From assembly GCA_965221555.1 (NCBI GenBank), contig OZ244895.1, positions 620,001-684,000 on the forward strand: a stretch of 64,000 nucleotides of DNA, in the 5' to 3' direction. This DNA comes from JAJEAD01 sp965221555 (GTDB lineage: Bacteria; Pseudomonadota; Gammaproteobacteria; HK1). This document shows, piece after piece, positions 32,457 to 41,086 of this stretch. Position 1 is the stretch's first letter, and the number at the start of each line of letters is the position of its first letter. A model generated the notes under the pieces. It saw nothing but the letters and a program-made list of their open reading frames with translations. It was not told where the DNA came from and did no database searches. Position numbers and translations under genes: made by a program.

Positions 32457-32808
32457 CTGACGCTACCTGGATGGCTGACCGCTTGCCTCTCCGTCCGCAG
32501 GTTGTCTGGAACGGCCGAGGGCCCCCGCTTGTCCGGAATCTGGTGCTGGCAGACTCACTCCGGACACCGATGCCCGACCCGCGCTCCACAGCGGATGATT
32601 ACGCACAGCAGGCCGGACACCCTCTCTCACGATTCCCGAACCGGGATCACACCGCTGCCAGACCCAAGTGCGCGAACTTCGAGTCCCACAGAGCGAAGTG
32701 CTGCCGGCCGAGCCGCTGGCGCCGCCCGAAGTCGCGCTTCGGCGCCGTTTGCGGCGGGTTCTCGAGTCTATGGTCGTCTCGGACCCGAAGGCGGCATGTC
32801 GTCCTCGA
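32457..32808. other. 352-bp gap between dnaN and recF without a recognisable gene
   Basis: Several short frames are open but none resembles a protein I know, and they disagree in codon choice with the neighbours. There is no clear hairpin with a T-run, no DnaA box and no copy of the palindromic element. It may be an old insertion scar or hold a recF promoter. Confidence 0.4.
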
Positions 32809-33918
32809 TCAGAGACGCATCGGCATGACGACGTACTGACACGACTCACCAAGATCCGGGGTGATCAGGCAACTGCTGTCCGCATCGGTCAAATGAAGCC
32901 TCGCCGATTCCGTTGGCAACACATTGAGCGCATCAATGAGATAGGACACGTTGAAGCCGATTTCCAAGGGTTCGCCGCTGTAGTCCACTTCGACCTCGTC
33001 TTCGGCTTCCTCCTGATCCGGATTGTTGGCAAGCACCCGCAACACGTTTTCCTTCAGACTCAACCTTATGGAGCGGTACTTCTCATTCGAGAGGATCGCT
33101 GCGCGCGCCAGGCTGTGTCTCAGCGAGTCGCGACTCACCGTCACCCGCTTGTCACACGCTTCCATCAGAGGCACGACTCGATCGTAGTCTGGAAACTTGC
33201 CTTCGATGAGCTTGCTGACGAAGGTCAGATTTGGAAGGGTGATCTGGATCTGATTGGCCGCGATCTCGACATCGACGCTCTCCTCCCCTGTGCTGAGGGT
33301 GCGGCTGAGCTCCACGACGCCTTTCCTCGGCACGATCACGGACCGCGGCGCAAGCACCCCTTCCTGCTCGATATCCAGATCGGCAATCGCCAATCGGTGC
33401 CCGTCGGTGGCCACCGCGCGCAGCCTCTTCTCCGCGAACTCCATCAGCAACCCGTTGAGGTAGTAGCGCACATCCTGCTGCGCCATCGCGAACTGGGTCA
33501 GATCGAGGAGCTGCTTGAGGTCTCCCTGAGCGAGACTCGTCCTCGCTTCCGTGGGAGGGGTTTCGAAGACCGGAAAGTCCTCAGCCGGCAACGTGTTGAG
33601 AACAAAGCGGCTGCGTCCGGATCGCAGCAGCACCCGATCGCGCTCGAGTTCCAGGCTGACCTCGGAATCGGCGGAGAGGGAACGACAGATGTCGATGATC
33701 TTCCGGGCGGGCACCGTCGTGGCGCCCGGCTGCGCGTTCTCGAGAGCAGTTGTCGCAACGAGTTGCAGCTCCATGTCCGTGGCCGAGACCGCCAGCGAAT
33801 CGCTGTGGCAGGTGAGCAGGACATTGGCAAGGATTGGAGTGGTATGGCGCCTCTCCACCACACCCTGCACGGTCAGCAGCGGCTGTAGGAGCGTATCTCG
33901 CTTGACAGAGAACTGCAT
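32809..33918 (-). CDS. dnaN: DNA polymerase III sliding clamp (beta subunit)
   Basis: Ring-shaped dimer that tethers polymerase III to DNA. 369 residues. Seen: MQFSVKRDTLLQPLLTVQGV, the family's TPILANVLL, ATDMELQL, DEFPVF-like ETPPTEA region, QDVRYYLNGLLMEF, ATDGHRLAIADL, VPRKGVVELSR, GKFPDYDRVVPLM, and the C-terminal YVVMPMRL, which forms part of the hydrophobic peptide-binding cleft. No anomaly. Confidence 0.98.
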   Translation of the reverse strand: MQFSVKRDTLLQPLLTVQGVVERRHTTPILANVLLTCHSDSLAVSATDMELQLVATTALENAQPGATTVPARKIIDICRSLSADSEVSLELERDRVLLRSGRSRFVLNTLPAEDFPVFETPPTEARTSLAQGDLKQLLDLTQFAMAQQDVRYYLNGLLMEFAEKRLRAVATDGHRLAIADLDIEQEGVLAPRSVIVPRKGVVELSRTLSTGEESVDVEIAANQIQITLPNLTFVSKLIEGKFPDYDRVVPLMEACDKRVTVSRDSLRHSLARAAILSNEKYRSIRLSLKENVLRVLANNPDQEEAEDEVEVDYSGEPLEIGFNVSYLIDALNVLPTESARLHLTDADSSCLITPDLGESCQYVVMPMRL

Positions 33919-34117
33919 GTATATACCTTGCTGTTGCTATTCTTGTGACGAGCGCGTTGCTGTGGAAAAACCCGTAAAGGGTACAGGCTTCAACAGGTTA
34001 GACCATGTAACAGTCTGTGTGAACATCCTGCTTGCGCGTCGCAACGGCGAGTGTGCGAAATGTGCATGACCGGGAGGGATGTCACACCGGGCGGATTTGT
34101 CCACAGCTTGTGTACAG
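33919..34117. other. dnaA-dnaN intergenic region with DnaA-box-like 9-mers (candidate oriC)
   Basis: 199 bp. Near-consensus boxes: TTTTCCACA (complement of 33961-33969), TTGTCCACA (34097-34105) and TTGTGTACA (34108-34116), against TTATNCACA. An AT-rich patch (TATATACCTTGCTG) adjoins dnaN. In bacteria with this gene order oriC is often in this gap or in the dnaA-rpmH gap; the evidence here is suggestive only. Confidence 0.45.
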
Positions 34118-35458
34118 CTATGCGGTCAGAACTCGGCAGAGGGACTCGTACTCTTCGTTGATGACGGCGTTCTCGTCTCGGAGTTCGCGCACTTTCTTGC
34201 GGGCATGGAGCACGGTGGTGTGGTCCCGACCTCCAAACGCATCCCCTATCTCCGGCAGGCTGTGGTTGGTCAGATCTTTGGCAAGGGCCATCGCTATCTG
34301 TCGGGGCCGGGTAATCGAGCGACTTTTTCGTTTCGACACGAGGTCGGCGACGCGTATCTTGTAGTAGCGGGCAACCGTCTGCTGGATGTTCTCGATCGTA
34401 ATGGGCTTGCTCTGCAGGGCGAGAATATCGCGCAGGGCCTCCTTGGTGAGGTCGAGAGTGATCGGCCGGTGCGTGAAGCGCGCATTGGCGATGACCCTGC
34501 GCAGCGCACCCTCGAGTTCCCGGACGTTGGAGCGGATACGCTCCGCTATGAAGAACGTGACCTCTCGCGAGAGTTCGTACCCCGCCTCCTGCGACTTGCG
34601 CATCAGGATTGCGGCCCGGGTCTCCATGTCAGGAGGTTCTATCTCCACTGACAGTCCCCAACTCAAGCGCGAAGTGAGGCGTTCCTCCAGGCCGGATATC
34701 GCTTTCGGGTAGCGGTCGCAGGTCACCACAATCTGTCGTTGGCTCTCGTGCAACTTGTTGAAAATATGAAAGAACTCCTCCTGGGTGCGCTCCTTTCCGA
34801 CGAAGAACTGCACATCGTCGATGAGCAGGATGTCGACCGAGCGGTAGTAGCGCTGGAAGCTGTCGATGGCACTGCGCCTGATGGCGCTCACCATGTCGGA
34901 GAGGAAGCGCTCCGAGTGAACGTAGAGGATGCGAGTCCCGGGGTGTTTGCGGCTCGCGGCATCGCCCAATGCCTGCATGAGGTGGGTCTTGCCCAGACCG
35001 ACCCCACCGTAGAGGAGGAAGGGATTGCTCTGTCCACCGAGGTCTTCGCTCACCTGTATGGAATAGGCCAGCGCAAACTGGTTGGACCGACCTTCGACGA
35101 AGGTATCGAAGGTGAATTCCGGCGCAAGACCGCTGGCTCTGGGCGCCATCGTGTCCGGTGTGGCCGCGGCGGTGCCGTTGCGGGCGGGGTTCGGGGTTTC
35201 GACGTTTGCGAGTGTGGTTTCGCTGCCCACCTCGACATCGACCCTGGCGATATGCGAGCGCTTCATGCGCTGCAACACATCCATGATGCCCTGCAGGAGG
35301 TTCGTCTTGACCTCGCGCTGGACATAGCGGTTTGGTGCGAGAAGCAGCAGACTTCGGCCCTGCTCCACCGCCTGCAGAGGACGGATCCAGGAGTTGAACT
35401 CCTTAGCGGTAAGCTCAGCCTCGAGCTTGGCCAGACACTCCTCCCACAGCGGAACCAT
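34118..35458 (-). CDS. dnaA: Chromosomal replication initiator DnaA
   Basis: Binds DnaA boxes and opens oriC with ATP. 446 residues from ATG 35458 (MVPLWEECLAKLEAEL), the start that matches the family; the open frame extends 40 codons further without homology. Seen: domain I LWEECLAKLEAELTAKEFNS with W..W..; a linker; FVEGRSNQFALA; Walker A YGGVGLGKTHLMQ near 152; Walker B ILLIDDVQFFVGK near 213; the sensor II region; and the domain IV signature GDAFGGRDHTTVLHARKKV. A promoter with an overlapping DnaA-box-like site lies 50 bp upstream. Confidence 0.98.
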   Translation of the reverse strand: MVPLWEECLAKLEAELTAKEFNSWIRPLQAVEQGRSLLLLAPNRYVQREVKTNLLQGIMDVLQRMKRSHIARVDVEVGSETTLANVETPNPARNGTAAATPDTMAPRASGLAPEFTFDTFVEGRSNQFALAYSIQVSEDLGGQSNPFLLYGGVGLGKTHLMQALGDAASRKHPGTRILYVHSERFLSDMVSAIRRSAIDSFQRYYRSVDILLIDDVQFFVGKERTQEEFFHIFNKLHESQRQIVVTCDRYPKAISGLEERLTSRLSWGLSVEIEPPDMETRAAILMRKSQEAGYELSREVTFFIAERIRSNVRELEGALRRVIANARFTHRPITLDLTKEALRDILALQSKPITIENIQQTVARYYKIRVADLVSKRKSRSITRPRQIAMALAKDLTNHSLPEIGDAFGGRDHTTVLHARKKVRELRDENAVINEEYESLCRVLTA

Positions 35459-35512
35459 TGCCCTCGACCCCCCTTCGGCGCGTGCCGAGACCGCGCCGGT
35501 CAGTGACGATCG

Positions 35513-35543
35513 AGTGTATAACGGTTGAGCATTCCGTATCCAA
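35513..35543 (-). promoter_or_regulatory. dnaA promoter with DnaA-box-like site over the -10
   Basis: On the minus strand: TTGGAT (35543-35538), 17-bp spacer, TATACA (35520-35515). The 9-mer TTATACACT (35521-35513) covers the -10 and differs from the DnaA-box consensus TTATNCACA only at the last base. This would allow the autorepression known for dnaA in other bacteria. Predicted leader to ATG 35458 is about 50 nt. Confidence 0.6.
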
Positions 35544-36014
35544 CCAGACACCTCGGAGACGGGTGGGCTCTTGCTCAACTCCTTGATTATAAAGGATTAC
35601 CTTATTTTCCCCCGCGGACGGGGGGCGTGAGACGAAGCGCGCGGGGTCAGATAATTTCTTGAAATCTCGCGGGTTTCTTCGACTTGCGGTTTCGCCCCGG
35701 ACCGCGCGGAGAGGAATCCCCTGATCCCTCGGCCGCACGCGGGGTTACCGGGGCGAAGGTGCGCGACGATTACGGGCCCGAGTCATGCGGGATCCGGTTG
35801 CCGGCACGGTCGCGAAGGCCGGCAATTCTCAGCTTGCGCCTGTCCTCACTGTCGGGCGAACACGGTTGCCTCTTTCGCGCCTTTTCGGGGCCGGATCCTT
35901 CCGCCTGGGTCCACGCGCTGCGGTTTGACCCTCATGCGGGACGCAGAGTAGGATTCCGCTCCTTTCGTCGCGGGCCCGCGTGTCATCGCGAGTCCAGGAA
36001 GCTCAAGGGTTCCC
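35544..36014. other. Divergent dnaA-rpmH intergenic region
   Basis: About 470 bp with no gene. It contains an AT-rich stretch at 35580-35608 (TTGATTATAAAGGATTACCT, TATTTT), unusual in this GC-rich window, that could be a DNA unwinding element or an rpmH promoter. I see no consensus DnaA boxes next to it. GC-rich sequence fills the rest. Confidence 0.4.
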
Positions 36015-36149
36015 GTGAAACGTACCTTTCAACCGAGCAATCTCAAGCGCAAGCGCCGCCACGGCTTTCGGGCCCGCATGGCCACGAAGGCGGGACGCCG
36101 GATCATCAAGAACCGTCGCGCCAAGGGACGAAGCAGGCTGAGCGCCTGA
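36015..36149 (+). CDS. rpmH: 50S ribosomal protein L34
   Basis: 44 residues, GTG start at 36015. Sequence begins MKRTFQPSNLKRKRRHGFRA and ends in the usual basic tail (GRRIIKNRRAKGRSRLSA). Exactly the family size. Stop TGA at 36147-36149 overlaps a CTG that is the best candidate for the rnpA start. Confidence 0.98.
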   Translation: MKRTFQPSNLKRKRRHGFRARMATKAGRRIIKNRRAKGRSRLSA

Positions 36150-36538
36150 GTCTCGACCCCGGTCCTTTCTCCCCGCGATCCCGCTTCCCCCGCTGCGCCC
36201 GTCTCACCCGCTCGCGAGACTTCGCGCGGGTATTCGCAGACCCATTTCGAACTGGCAGCAGGGAAGTACGCGTGCTCGCCCGCGCCAATCGGCTGGGTCG
36301 GGCGCGTCTCGGCATGGCGATCTCGCGCAAACAGGTCCCGAGCGCGGTGGGCCGCAACCGGATAAAGCGGGTGGTCCGAGACAGCTTCCGGCATCATCGG
36401 CGGGAGCTTGAGGGGCTGGATGTGGTGGTGCTCGCCCGCCCTGGCCTCGCTCGGACCGCAAACAAGGAGTTGCAACGGGTTCTGGTCCTGCAATGGCGCA
36501 ATCTCGTGCGCGCTCGCGAGAACCGGGAGCTTCGGTAG
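36146..36538 (+). CDS. rnpA: Ribonuclease P protein component (no canonical start codon)
   Basis: Protein subunit of RNase P, which matures tRNA 5' ends. Seen: RLTRSRDFARVFADPFRTGS, VLARANRLGRARLGMAISRK, and the RNA-binding signature AVGRNRIKRVVRDSFRHH. From CTG 36146 it has 130 residues, a normal length. In this frame there is no ATG, GTG or TTG from inside rpmH until GTG near 36273, which is too far into the conserved domain. CTG 36146 overlaps the rpmH stop as CTGA, analogous to ATGA coupling, so CTG initiation is my working model; an indel error is the alternative. Confidence 0.9.
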   Translation: MSLDPGPFSPRSRFPRCARLTRSRDFARVFADPFRTGSREVRVLARANRLGRARLGMAISRKQVPSAVGRNRIKRVVRDSFRHHRRELEGLDVVVLARPGLARTANKELQRVLVLQWRNLVRARENRELR

Positions 36539-36757
36539 CTGGACCCGGGGCCGCGTCGCGCTGGCCGATAGCAGGGACCAATCCGAAATGCTTCCCCCTA
36601 CCCCATCCCCTCTCTCCAGGGGAGAATGGCCCCGTAGTTTCACCCGCTGCCCCTTCGTTCACGTGCCGGGCGCGGCTACACTTCCGCAGCCTCGCGAGAA
36701 CCCGTCGATGACGGGCGCCTCGCACCATTCAGCCTACGCCTTGAAGGGGACGACGAC

Positions 36758-38428
36758 TTGCCACTGGAGCAACTGAGGACACTGCTCATCATCGGCATGT
36801 GCGTCGTGCTCTTCCTGATGTGGCAGCAGTGGCGCATAGACTACGGTCCCGCGCCGATGGAGGCGCCGTCCGGTGCCCGCGAATCGGGAAGCGGCGCGCC
36901 CGCCGTGGCCCCCGTCGTCGAAGACGCCGGCATGCCGGAAATCCCATCCGACGCGATCGGCGACGAGGAAGTGCCCGACGAAGTGGAGTCGACGCTACCG
37001 GCTTCCACGCGGCACCTGGTGAGGGTTCGCACCGACGTCGTCAACGCCGAGATCGACCTCGCCGGGGGGAACATTCACCGCCTCGATCTGCTGCACTATC
37101 CGGTGTCGGTGGAGAATCCGGACCAACCCTTCGGGTTGCTCGGGGAGACCGAGCCCGAGGTGTTTCTGGCCCAGTCCGGGCTCCTCAGTGCAATGAACGC
37201 TCCCAACCACCGGGCCACGTTCCGTTCCGCACAGCGCGAGTACGCCCTGGGCGACGCCGATGAACTCAAGGTCCGCCTCGAATGGGTCGATTCCGGGCCT
37301 CTCGAGGTGACCAAGGTGTACACCTTCCGGCGCGACAGCTATCTCATCGACCTCGCGTACGAGATCCGGAACAGGGGCGACGAGGCGTGGACGGGGCGCC
37401 TCTACAGCCAGTTTCTGCGCGCCGAGGTGCCGCCTGAAGGCGGAATCTTCCGCACCTACACCTATACCGGCGGCGTGATCTCGGGACCGGAAAAGCCCTA
37501 CGAGAAGATCGAGTTCTCGGACATGGCGGATCAGCGGCTGGAACGGGACACCCTGGGCGGCTGGGTGGCGATGATTCAGCACTACTTTGCCGGAGCCTGG
37601 GTCCCCGACCAGAATGCCACCAACCGCTTCTACAGCCTGGAACCGGACGGCAATCGTTACGTACTCGGGCTCATGACCCCCGGAATCCGGGTGCGGGCGG
37701 GCGAGAGTGGCATCCTGCGCACCGGTCTCTACGCCGGTCCCAAGATACAGTCGAGAATGGAGGCGGCCGCGCCGAATCTGAAGCGCGCGGTCGACTACGG
37801 ATGGCTGTGGCTGATTGCGCAACCGCTCTTCTGGCTTCTCGACTGGATCCACGGCATCGTCGGAAACTGGGGGTGGTCGATTCTCATCCTGACCCTGCTC
37901 GTCAAGCTCGCCTTCTTTCATCTGTCCGCCACGAGCTACAAGTCGATGGCGAGAATGCGCAAGGTGCAGCCGCGCATCACCGCTATCCGCGACCGCTACG
38001 GCGGCGACAAGGCGCAGATGAACCAGAAGATGATGGAGCTCTACCGGGAAGAGAGGATCAACCCGTTGGGAGGCTGCCTTCCCATCGTCGTGCAGATCCC
38101 GGTCTTCATTGCGCTCTACTGGGTGCTGCTCGAGAGCGTCGAGCTCCGCCAGGCCGATTTCATCTTCTGGCTCAAGGATTTGAGCGTCTACGACCCCTAC
38201 TTCGTGCTGCCGCTGATGATGGGCGCGACGATGTTCATCCAGCAGAAGCTCAACCCCGCTCCCCCCGACCCCCTCCAGGCGCGCATCATGATGGCGCTGC
38301 CCTTCGTGTTCACTTTTCTCTTCCTGTTCTTTCCCTCCGGGCTGGTGCTCTACTGGTTCGTCAACAACCTGCTCTCGATCGCACAGCAGTGGATAATCAC
38401 TCGTAAGATTGTCGGACCCTTGAGCTGA
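36758..38428 (+). CDS. yidC: Membrane protein insertase YidC/OxaI
   Basis: Inserts and folds inner-membrane proteins, alone or with SecYEG. 556 residues; TTG start 36758 chosen because AAGGGG lies about 8 nt upstream. Seen: N-terminal helix (TLLIIGMCVVLFLMWQQW), a large periplasmic domain (residues about 85-330), then the conserved core: GIVGNWGWSILILTLLVKLA, MARMRKVQPRITAIRDRYGG, INPLGGCLPIVVQIPVFIAL with the hydrophilic-groove region, and FFPSGLVLYWFVNNLLSIAQ near the end. yidD, normally between rnpA and yidC, is missing: the 219-bp gap holds no YidD-like sequence. Confidence 0.98.
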   Translation: MPLEQLRTLLIIGMCVVLFLMWQQWRIDYGPAPMEAPSGARESGSGAPAVAPVVEDAGMPEIPSDAIGDEEVPDEVESTLPASTRHLVRVRTDVVNAEIDLAGGNIHRLDLLHYPVSVENPDQPFGLLGETEPEVFLAQSGLLSAMNAPNHRATFRSAQREYALGDADELKVRLEWVDSGPLEVTKVYTFRRDSYLIDLAYEIRNRGDEAWTGRLYSQFLRAEVPPEGGIFRTYTYTGGVISGPEKPYEKIEFSDMADQRLERDTLGGWVAMIQHYFAGAWVPDQNATNRFYSLEPDGNRYVLGLMTPGIRVRAGESGILRTGLYAGPKIQSRMEAAAPNLKRAVDYGWLWLIAQPLFWLLDWIHGIVGNWGWSILILTLLVKLAFFHLSATSYKSMARMRKVQPRITAIRDRYGGDKAQMNQKMMELYREERINPLGGCLPIVVQIPVFIALYWVLLESVELRQADFIFWLKDLSVYDPYFVLPLMMGATMFIQQKLNPAPPDPLQARIMMALPFVFTFLFLFFPSGLVLYWFVNNLLSIAQQWIITRKIVGPLS

Positions 38429-38439
38429 AGGCGCCGGCG

Positions 38440-38475
38440 GGCGCCCGCGGCGTTGAATCGGTGAAACAGGGCGGC
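38440..38475. repeat. Short possible MITE-end remnant
   Basis: Reading the complement, GTTTCACCGATT is followed nine bases later by GGGCGCC, as at the end of the 176-bp element (ten bases there). Only about 30 bases are recognisable, just after the yidC stop. It could be chance in a GC-rich gap. Confidence 0.3.
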
Positions 38476-38561
38476 CAGTTCCGGCAACCGCGCGAGTGCG
38501 TCTCCATGGTTCGGTGGAGGGAGGACGAGCCGGCATTGCGGTGGTCGCCGGAGCGGCGGTG

Positions 38562-39905
38562 ATGGAGGCGCGCGACACCATCGCGGCGGTGGCTACTCCT
38601 CCTGGCCGGGGCGGAATCGGCGTGGTGCGCATATCGGGTCCTCGTGCGCGACAGGTCGCCGAGAAAGTGGTGGAGGACCTGCCCTCGCCCCACTGCGCTC
38701 GCCTGCGGACTTTTCGCGATGCGCAAGGCGAGAGCGTCGACCGGGGGCTGGTGCTCTTCCTGCCGCAACCGGGATCCTTCACCGGCGAGGACACGGTGGA
38801 GCTCCAGGGCCACGGCGGTCCGGTGGTGACCGGCATGGTGCTCGACTGCGCGCTTCGGGCCGGCGCGCGCCTTGCGCGTCCGGGAGAATTCAGCGAGCGA
38901 GCCTTCCTGAACGGCCGCCTGGATCTGAGTCAGGCGGAAGCGGTCGCGGACCTCATCGAAAGCGCCTCCGAGCAGGCCGCGCGCGGTGCGATGCGTTCGC
39001 TCGAGGGCGTGTTCGCGGAGCGAGTCCAGGGTCATGTCGAAGAGCTGATCGCGATACGCACGTATGTGGAGGCCGCTATCGACTTCCCGGACGAAGAGAT
39101 CGACTTCCTGGCCGAGTCCGACCTGCAGCGACGCTTGCGGGCGCTGTGTCTCGCGCTTGCCGCCATCCTCAAGGAGGCGATGCAAGGTCAGGCGCTGCGT
39201 GACGGTCTGAGTGTGGTGATCGCCGGCGCGCCCAACGTGGGGAAGTCGACATTGCTGAACCGGCTCTGTGCCCGGGACGCCGCCATCGTTACCGATGTTC
39301 CGGGAACGACGCGCGATACGGTGAACGAGACGCTGCACCTGGACGGCATGCCCATCCGTCTCACCGACACCGCGGGCCTTCGCGCCACCTTGGACCCGGT
39401 CGAGCGCATCGGTGTGGATCGGACCTTGCGCGCGGTCGCGGACGCGGACGTGGTGCTTCATCTCGTCGACGACCGGTCCCCGGCGCCGCCCGGGGAGATG
39501 ACGCCTCCGGAGTCCTCTGCTCAGTCACGGCTCATCGCGCACAACAAGATCGACCTGACGGGCGCTCCCCCGGGCCTAGACGCGGGTGTCGATCCGCCGG
39601 TCTTTCGCATTTCCGCACGCACCGGCGCGGGTCTGGATGCGCTTCGCGAGCGTTTGAAGGCGATCGCCGGCTACCGGCCCGGCGAGAGTGGCCTCTTCAT
39701 CGCGCGACGCCGCCACGTGGACGCCCTCGAAGAGGCGGCGGCGGCGCTCGAACAGGGCCGCCGGCAGCTCGTCGGACCGGGGGCAGGCGAACTCCTCGCC
39801 GAAGACCTGAGGCAAGCTCAGGACGCGCTCGGGCGCATCTCCGGCCGGTTTGAAAGCGACGATCTGCTGGCGGAGATCTTCTCCTGCTTCTGCATCGGAA
39901 AGTGA
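38562..39905 (+). CDS. mnmE: tRNA uridine-5-carboxymethylaminomethyl modification GTPase MnmE
   Basis: With MnmG, modifies wobble uridine 34 of several tRNAs. 447 residues from ATG 38562. Seen: MEARDTIAAVATPPGRGGIG, the folate-binding N-terminal domain with RPGEFSERAFLNGRLDL, a G domain with GAPNVGKSTLLNRL near 222, GTTRDTVNE, DTAGLR and the NKID box (HNKIDLTG), and the C-terminal cysteine motif CFCIGK that ends every MnmE. Complete. Confidence 0.98.
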   Translation: MEARDTIAAVATPPGRGGIGVVRISGPRARQVAEKVVEDLPSPHCARLRTFRDAQGESVDRGLVLFLPQPGSFTGEDTVELQGHGGPVVTGMVLDCALRAGARLARPGEFSERAFLNGRLDLSQAEAVADLIESASEQAARGAMRSLEGVFAERVQGHVEELIAIRTYVEAAIDFPDEEIDFLAESDLQRRLRALCLALAAILKEAMQGQALRDGLSVVIAGAPNVGKSTLLNRLCARDAAIVTDVPGTTRDTVNETLHLDGMPIRLTDTAGLRATLDPVERIGVDRTLRAVADADVVLHLVDDRSPAPPGEMTPPESSAQSRLIAHNKIDLTGAPPGLDAGVDPPVFRISARTGAGLDALRERLKAIAGYRPGESGLFIARRRHVDALEEAAAALEQGRRQLVGPGAGELLAEDLRQAQDALGRISGRFESDDLLAEIFSCFCIGK

Positions 39906-40044
39906 TGCGCGTCGGCCCGCCTTCGAGCGAGCGCCGCCTTGCAGAAACGCGAAGGCGCGGACAAGTTGCGCTCCGCAGGCCTTCCGATTCCGTCCGAATT
40001 CCGATGCGAACCCCCCGGCGCGAAGGGCCCGATGTCCGAGGGCC

Positions 40045-40773
40045 TCAGGGTCGGGCCGCCAACCCCGCTCCGATGTCCTCGATGATCTCTTCGGCCATCG
40101 CCCGGGGACTGGGGGCATTGCGAATGGGCCGGCCGACCACGAGGTAGTCCGCACCGTCGCGGGCGGCTTCGAAGGGGGTGAGCAAACGCCTTTGGTCGTC
40201 GCGCGCGGCGCCCGGGGGCCGAATGCCCGGTACCACGATGAGCGGCTCCGGGCCGAATCGTGCGCGCAGCCTGGCGACCGACTCGCCCGACGCGATGAGT
40301 CCCTCACAGCCGGCGGCGAGCGCCCGACGGGCGCGCAACGCCACGATTGCGTCGATGTCGGCGTCCTCCCCGTAGATCTCGCACAGGTCTCCGGCGTCGA
40401 GACTCGACAGAATCGTGACCATCAGCAGTCGGGGCTTGCCGTTCGGGCGCCGTTGGCGAATCGCCCGCGCCGCGCTGCTGGCACCCTGCAGAGTCATCAG
40501 ATCGAGGGAGCCGAGAAGACTCCGCGGCACGTTCTCCACCGCCTGGCGCACCGTCGCCGGAATGTCCCCGATCTTGAGGTCGAGAAAGATCTTCTTGTTC
40601 CGCCGCACGAGCTCTTCGGGCACCCGGAAATGCGTGCCCATGAAGAGCTGCCACCCTACCTTGTAGAAGGACACCGATTCGCCCAGGCTCTCGACGAGGC
40701 CCATCGCCTCGTCGAACGAATCGACGTCGAGAGCGACGATCAGGCGCTCGGCCGCTCCCGGCTCGCCGCTCAC
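40045..40773 (-). CDS. pyrF: Orotidine 5'-phosphate decarboxylase
   Basis: Last step of UMP synthesis. 242 residues. Seen: RLIVALDVDSFDEAMGLVES, YKVGWQLFMG, the catalytic charged array FLDLKIGDIPATVRQAV near 62-78, LLMVTILSSLD, VVPGIRPPGAARDDQRR and YLVVGRPIRNA with the phosphate-gripping Arg. Convergent with mnmE across a 139-bp gap without an obvious terminator. Confidence 0.97.
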   Translation of the reverse strand: MSGEPGAAERLIVALDVDSFDEAMGLVESLGESVSFYKVGWQLFMGTHFRVPEELVRRNKKIFLDLKIGDIPATVRQAVENVPRSLLGSLDLMTLQGASSAARAIRQRRPNGKPRLLMVTILSSLDAGDLCEIYGEDADIDAIVALRARRALAAGCEGLIASGESVARLRARFGPEPLIVVPGIRPPGAARDDQRRLLTPFEAARDGADYLVVGRPIRNAPSPRAMAEEIIEDIGAGLAARP

Positions 40774-40833
40774 GGGACGCCTCGCCCGCGTCGCCGGATC
40801 ACACCGCGAGGCGCAGTGGCCGATCGCCTTATG

Positions 40834-41043
40834 TCACGGGCCCTCGAGCACATACACCGCGCCACAGTACGGACACCGCGCTTCGCCCGAAGCCTCGATG
40901 GGCAGGTACACCCTGGGGTGCGAGTTCCAGAGGTACATTCCGGGCATCGGACAGCTCAGGGGCAGATCGGCGCGGGTCACCCGATAACGATTCTCGGCGT
41001 TGGGCTCGATCAGATCCGCTTTCCGAACGGTCGGATCTACCAC
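40834..41043 (-). CDS. Small zinc-finger protein of the IlvE-linked family
   Basis: 69 residues. Zinc ligands are visible in LSCPMPGMYLWNSHPRVYLP and ARCPYCGAVYVLEG (Cys, His, Cys, Cys). This resembles the C-terminal zinc domain of complex I subunit NDUFS6 and is annotated simply as a zinc-finger domain protein in Proteobacteria, where it regularly sits next to ilvE, as here (43-bp gap). Function unknown. Confidence 0.85.
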   Translation of the reverse strand: MVDPTVRKADLIEPNAENRYRVTRADLPLSCPMPGMYLWNSHPRVYLPIEASGEARCPYCGAVYVLEGP

Positions 41044-41086
41044 GGATATCCCCTCGCCGGTCCGGCTGCTAGCCGCTGGTCGCCCA

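Noticed and set aside
32463..32852. 129-residue minus frame between dnaN and recF
   Set aside because: Overlaps the dnaN 3' end, Ser/Arg-rich without motif, no ribosome site.
36493..36711. 72-residue frame in the rnpA-yidC gap as YidD
   Set aside because: It lacks the conserved Cys and Pro-rich YidD signature (such as FxPSCSxYA) and overlaps rnpA.
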